Origin: an uncultured delta proteobacterium
GTDB taxonomy: Bacteria; Myxococcota_A; Polyangia; Polyangiales; JADJMO01
Reading direction: 5' to 3'
Length of the DNA: 35,815 nt
Assembly: GCA_903923175.1 (NCBI GenBank)
Contig: CAIXWQ010001307.1
Location: 1 to 35,815 of the forward strand
The notes beneath the pieces were generated by a model. The model searched no databases. It was given only the letters and a program-made list of their open reading frames with translations, and was not told where the DNA came from. Made by a program: the position numbers and the translations under genes. Shown piece after piece: positions 33,201-35,815 of the stretch; position 1 is the stretch's first letter; every line of letters starts with the position of its first letter.

Positions 33201-34369
33201 TCCTTGGAGCCGCCGTTGACCTGCTGGAAGAAGCCGTACGCCTCCTCCGCCTTGCCGTATTCGGCGTAGACGGGGATCAGCTCACGGCGCGCTTCGTCGG
33301 CGATCTTCTCGGCCTTCGGTACCGAGGGGTACTTCTGCGCCATGTCGATCGCCGACTTGAAGGACGTGACGGCGTCCTTGTACTGGCCGAGGTTCCAGTA
33401 CGCGAAGCCCTTCTTGTACTGCGCATACATCCACTGCTTGTTCTCGGGCGGCGGACCGGCCTTGATGACGCGGTCGTAGGCCTCGAGCGGGATGGTCCAC
33501 TCGGCGCGCCCGTTGAGCGCTTCCTCGAAGTAGAGGTCGCCGAAGGCGATGTACGCTGCACTGACGTACTTCGACTGCGGGTACTTCTTGACCAGCTCGA
33601 GGTACGTCGCGAGGGCCTTCTCCTTGGCCTCGCGCTCGCGCTTCAGCTGCGCCTTGTCGTTCGGGTCGGTCGCCTTCTGCGACTCGTACTCGTACGCGAG
33701 GTAGTAGAGGACCTCGTCGTTCTTCGCGTAGTCGGTGTGCTTGTCGACGATGTAGCGATAAAGCGTGACGACGCGCTCCTGCGACTTGTCGCGGAGCATG
33801 TTCGCCTTGTCACGCTTCTTCTTCATCTCGTCGGTCGGCTTCTTCGCCTTCTCCGCGAGCACGATGTCGGTCGTGAGCTGAAGGGCCTCGCCCTCCTTCA
33901 TGCGCTCGAGCTCGTAGTACGACTCCGCGAGCCGTCGCGAGAGCGTCACGTGCTTCGGGTCGGAGACCTTCGTCTTCGCGAGCTGCTGCTCGGAGAGGAC
34001 GATCTCCTGCATGAGCGCCGTCTCGATCTTGTTCGAGAGCTGCGGCGACGGACGCTCGGCCTTCAGGTCGTCCTTCGGCTTGTCGAGGTCCTTCTTCTTC
34101 TCTTTGACCTTCTGGGTCTCTTCGAGGAAGACGGCGCCGCGCTTGGCCGGCGCGCCGCGCTTCAGGCCCGGCCCGCCCGGGCACTGATTGAGGACCGCCT
34201 TGGCCTGCCCCGAGATGCACTCGTTCGCAGCCGCCGGCATCCACCCAGCCGAAGCGGGGGCCGCTGAAGACGCTGCCGCCGGCCCGGTCTGGCCGAAAGC
34301 AGCGCCCGTGGAAAACACAGCGATCGCGGCGGTCGAGACCACCGCGGTTCCCAGCCATCGCTTGTTCAC
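30296..34369 (-). CDS. gltD: Large secreted TPR protein, GltD/AgmU-like
   Basis: A 1,357-residue protein with a cleavable signal peptide (about 1-26, ending AAFG) and no later membrane helix, so periplasmic. A Lys/Glu-rich coiled segment (about 75-120, ETQKVKEKKKDLDKPKDDLK) precedes a long series of TPR-like helical pairs such as EVLYYLAYEYESQKATDPND, YVSAAYIAFGDLYFEEA and YAQYKKGFAYWNLGQYKDAV. Many Cys are spread through the chain. GTG 34369 is the start, with GGGAGGAG about 9 nt upstream; that site lies within the last codons of the preceding gene, whose stop is 3 bp before the GTG. M. xanthus GltD/AgmU is a periplasmic TPR protein of roughly 1,200 residues at the head of the same gene order. 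It probably carries force through the periplasm. Confidence 0.75.
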   Translation of the reverse strand: MNKRWLGTAVVSTAAIAVFSTGAAFGQTGPAAASSAAPASAGWMPAAANECISGQAKAVLNQCPGGPGLKRGAPAKRGAVFLEETQKVKEKKKDLDKPKDDLKAERPSPQLSNKIETALMQEIVLSEQQLAKTKVSDPKHVTLSRRLAESYYELERMKEGEALQLTTDIVLAEKAKKPTDEMKKKRDKANMLRDKSQERVVTLYRYIVDKHTDYAKNDEVLYYLAYEYESQKATDPNDKAQLKREREAKEKALATYLELVKKYPQSKYVSAAYIAFGDLYFEEALNGRAEWTIPLEAYDRVIKAGPPPENKQWMYAQYKKGFAYWNLGQYKDAVTSFKSAIDMAQKYPSVPKAEKIADEARRELIPVYAEYGKAEEAYGFFQQVNGGSKDKTIGSLEKLGEEYLARAHPSEAKKLFTELKGHNPGNACFYETRITEATINMNPKDKSAIKAQLANLTRTFDGYRSGSNPDDKKLACGNQTAWLLSEHAIAWEYEALGDLGCPPDKDKLEKNPKLRPGTCNKDAISSSIDVFKLILGNFKTFDGYKFNVKNPEDAPSIPKIKYAYADLLYGQGRWAECGPAFDEVVAMDPNGPQAGEAAFAAVLCYDQEYNQKYKEKEKKEGGGKGSIAGSKTGAGADASLKAKNAPIPLDAYQSKMIGAFDRFVCYIKPDPGAKTYAEDLDKLVEIKHQRAFMYFDAKHWDEAAEAFRDIAVNYPDGESGVRDAEMYMEALARIYMYAEPSRTGCGTFMGDEVEKMINIYCDEPKVTARLKGDKKKSKEFLDTSANLCDRLHSSKADLDAIKANDLAKQEKYEEAGDRFVKLSDDVCSGAMAKAEADARATAVASKKPVPKEEQSACETRGDIYLYNAALNYQRASKIKRAMDLRENKILGHKSWKTRETYRMTLFDLAEDYRRIALYGKAADYYEQYAATEANIPNLLELAMDKVDKERASHPDKYTGKKNEDVAKEYVEEQRASALSNAVVLRLGLGQEEEAIKNSNVFDRQFGAKRKDQARQIFLAIGEHYIVREEWVKGSERLDKFIKNYPDARLDEKLHVRAMLGRAYRALKQTPAADTQYGAIRADWKDGRDKLFDQIEGAAKANPNMSKIRENGYSAVAEAYIYFADKDYVKANEVKFPAYTGNGDLMDIQKYFQTKFVAYLKDRNELNQKAYEGYLRVICLGEDIDPGKGCTKDWKERAEVFASRIVVESSSKAGELYADMYDKARDAPLSNDMTVFPGDDAKMVMEAEYEGGPIVKRSIADKKKDNIAMYKSKFDIAAEPVKSKAKAAFVECLTVSTKAKFFDSYSERCERWLSANFKNEYRRMEELRPAGGLVGSGLKDRAFLVDSKLIPFDVSTRK

Positions 34370-34372
34370 TTC

Positions 34373-35815
34373 TTAGCTCCTCCCGCCACAAGTGCTCACG
34401 ACACGCTGCCGGTAGAAACCGAGCTCGTCGCGCCAGTACTCGCCGTCGAAGGGCCAGAGGTAGTGCTCCTCGTCGGCCTTCACGTCGCCGAGCCCCTTCA
34501 AGGACGTCTGCTGCTGCTTGATCGCCGCAGCCTTCGCTTCGCCCATCTTCTCGAGCTGACCGCGCTCACCCGCGAGGATGTCGATCAGCATCGTCTGGAC
34601 GTTGCCGAGGTGATCGTCGAGCTCGTCGACGGCGCGCAGGAAGCGGCCGCGCGCGAGCGTGCCGGCCTTCGTCTGCGCCTCCGCGAGCGCGTTCTCGAGG
34701 ATCGTGCCGAGCTCGCCGGCGAGCGCCGAACCGCGGATGGGGGCCTTCGCGCCCTTCAGCCGGTCCTGCTCGGACTTGATCAGCTTGATGTACTCGAGGT
34801 GGCGAAGGAGCTCGCGGTCGCTGAAAGCGCCCTCGACGACCGGCTTGATGGCCTTGCCCTTCTCGCCCTCGAGCTCGCGCGCCTTCTTCCCCTCGACCTC
34901 GTTGAGGAACGAGAGGCACTTCTTCGCGTCGTCGGCCGTGAGATCGGCGACCACGCCGCTGTCGTCGGCCTCGGGCCCCGGGCAGCGGTTGCGGAGGACG
35001 TCCTTGAGGCCCTTCTCGACCGGCTCGTACTTCTTGACGAACTTCGCGACGATGATCTTCGCGTTGTCGTACTGGCAGTTCGAGAAGTAGATGATCGCCT
35101 TGAGGAACTCGGCCTCGGGGTAGAACGAGTTCGGGAAGTACGGCGACTCGATCGTGTGGATGTTACCCAGCGCGTGCGGGTAGTCCGACGCCATGAAGTA
35201 CGCCCACGACTCCTCGAAGAGGGCGTCGAGCCAGTACTCGCTCGCGACGTCGACCTTGTTCCAGTAGAGGATCGCGGCGTTGAGCTTGTCCGAGTTGGGG
35301 ACGAACTCGCCCTCGCCCGTCTGCTTGATCGACGCCGAATAGTAGGCGCGAGCGAGCGAGAGGTTCGCGAGGTCCTTGTAGCGCTGCGCGTCGTCGACGG
35401 CGCTCGGGTTCGCATCGAGGTGATCGATGATCTTCTGGAACGCGGCGACCGCGGGGCCGACCTTGCCCTGGCGGACCGAGCTGATGCCGGTGAAGAACTG
35501 CGCCTGCACGAAGAACTTCGTGTCGGCCTTCACCATGCCGAACAGGTTGGCCGCCTTGCCGTAGTCGGCCTTGCGGTACTTGTAGCGGCCGTAGAGGTAG
35601 TAGAGCTGGGCGAGGAGATCCGGCGAGCCCTTCGCGGTCGCCTTGACCTGCTCCTCGGAGTACTTGCCGAGGTGGCCGATGATGTCGGCCGGCTCGGGCA
35701 GCTGCGTCGCGAGGCGCGCCAGCCAGCCGAGGGTCTTCTCGAAATCGAGGTGCCTCGGGTTCTTCGCGATCTCGTAGAAGTACGTGTAAGACGCCTGGTA
35801 GTACTCCAGGTGGTA
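34373..35815 (-). CDS. TPR protein upstream of gltD, 5' end beyond window
   Basis: The frame stays open to the right edge: 93 codons precede the internal Met at 35536, so 480 codons are visible and the true start is outside. The visible part is helical TPR, for example AQLYYLYGRYKYRKADYGKA, AQFFTGISSVRQGKVGPAVA and YFSNCQYDNAKIIVAKF. A Lys/Glu-rich stretch and a C-terminal segment with DGEYWRDELGFYRQ follow. The end TCGGRS carries the ribosome site of the GltD-like gene, so the two are translationally coupled and presumably act together. Without the N-terminus I cannot tell whether it is secreted; the GltD link suggests the envelope. Confidence 0.8.
   Translation of the reverse strand, partial: YHLEYYQASYTYFYEIAKNPRHLDFEKTLGWLARLATQLPEPADIIGHLGKYSEEQVKATAKGSPDLLAQLYYLYGRYKYRKADYGKAANLFGMVKADTKFFVQAQFFTGISSVRQGKVGPAVAAFQKIIDHLDANPSAVDDAQRYKDLANLSLARAYYSASIKQTGEGEFVPNSDKLNAAILYWNKVDVASEYWLDALFEESWAYFMASDYPHALGNIHTIESPYFPNSFYPEAEFLKAIIYFSNCQYDNAKIIVAKFVKKYEPVEKGLKDVLRNRCPGPEADDSGVVADLTADDAKKCLSFLNEVEGKKARELEGEKGKAIKPVVEGAFSDRELLRHLEYIKLIKSEQDRLKGAKAPIRGSALAGELGTILENALAEAQTKAGTLARGRFLRAVDELDDHLGNVQTMLIDILAGERGQLEKMGEAKAAAIKQQQTSLKGLGDVKADEEHYLWPFDGEYWRDELGFYRQRVVSTCGGRS

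Noticed and set aside
34373-35536. Complete 387-residue gene starting at 35536
   Set aside because: The frame is open for 93 more codons to the right edge with continued TPR-like sequence, so the Met at 35536 is internal.

Overview
The window is high-GC DNA whose third-codon bias creates very long antisense shadow frames. It looks like a myxobacterium (phylum Myxococcota), most likely a Polyangiales/Sorangiineae-type lineage. The support is an FHA-TM-AgmX/PglI protein, a TPR protein of about 3,800 residues, TolQ plus two-TolR motor operons of the AglRQS layout, and a CPBP protease of the kind linked to MYXO-CTERM processing. No rRNA, tRNA, CRISPR or insertion sequence was seen.

Layout. (1) 1-3563, minus strand: a truncated, active-site-degenerate membrane pyrophosphatase homologue (runs off the left edge) and, upstream of it, a complete proton-pumping pyrophosphatase (hppA) with its own terminator and palindromes in its 5' region. 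(2) 3866-8860: two complete proton-channel motor operons facing away from each other. Each has one TolQ/ExbB/MotA-type subunit followed by two TolR/ExbD-type subunits, separated by a 683-bp divergent control region. (3) 8992-10754, plus strand: a membrane-anchored protein overlapping by 4 bp a CPBP intramembrane protease. (4) 10770-24950, minus strand: a TPR lipoprotein, the giant TPR protein (GltI/AgmK-like), a formyltransferase-fold protein starting one base after the giant's stop, and a small TPR protein. (5) 25284-35815, minus strand: an edge-truncated TPR protein, a GltD-like secreted TPR protein, a GltE-like TPR lipoprotein, two tandem paralogous 81/82-residue secreted proteins at the GltF position, and a GltG-like FHA-TM-AgmX/PglI protein.

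How the parts fit. The order D-E-(small)-G-...-I matches my recollection of the second glt cluster of Myxococcus xanthus, which powers gliding with the AglR-AglQ-AglS motor. My inference is that this is a one-locus Glt/Agl (or Nfs-like) envelope-spanning machine. The TolQ/TolR stators would use the proton gradient, the FHA/AgmX protein would link cytoplasm and periplasm, and TPR lipoproteins and secreted TPR proteins would build the periplasmic part. The giant TPR protein would act as a cytoplasmic scaffold. The pyrophosphatase next to the motors could supply proton-motive force. GltH, GltJ and the outer-membrane GltA/B/C/K equivalents are not in the window. Points most worth following up are the duplicated motors with Cys-rich TolR insertions, the dead-looking pyrophosphatase, the tandem small secreted proteins with individual terminators, and a palindrome shared by hppA and one of the small genes.
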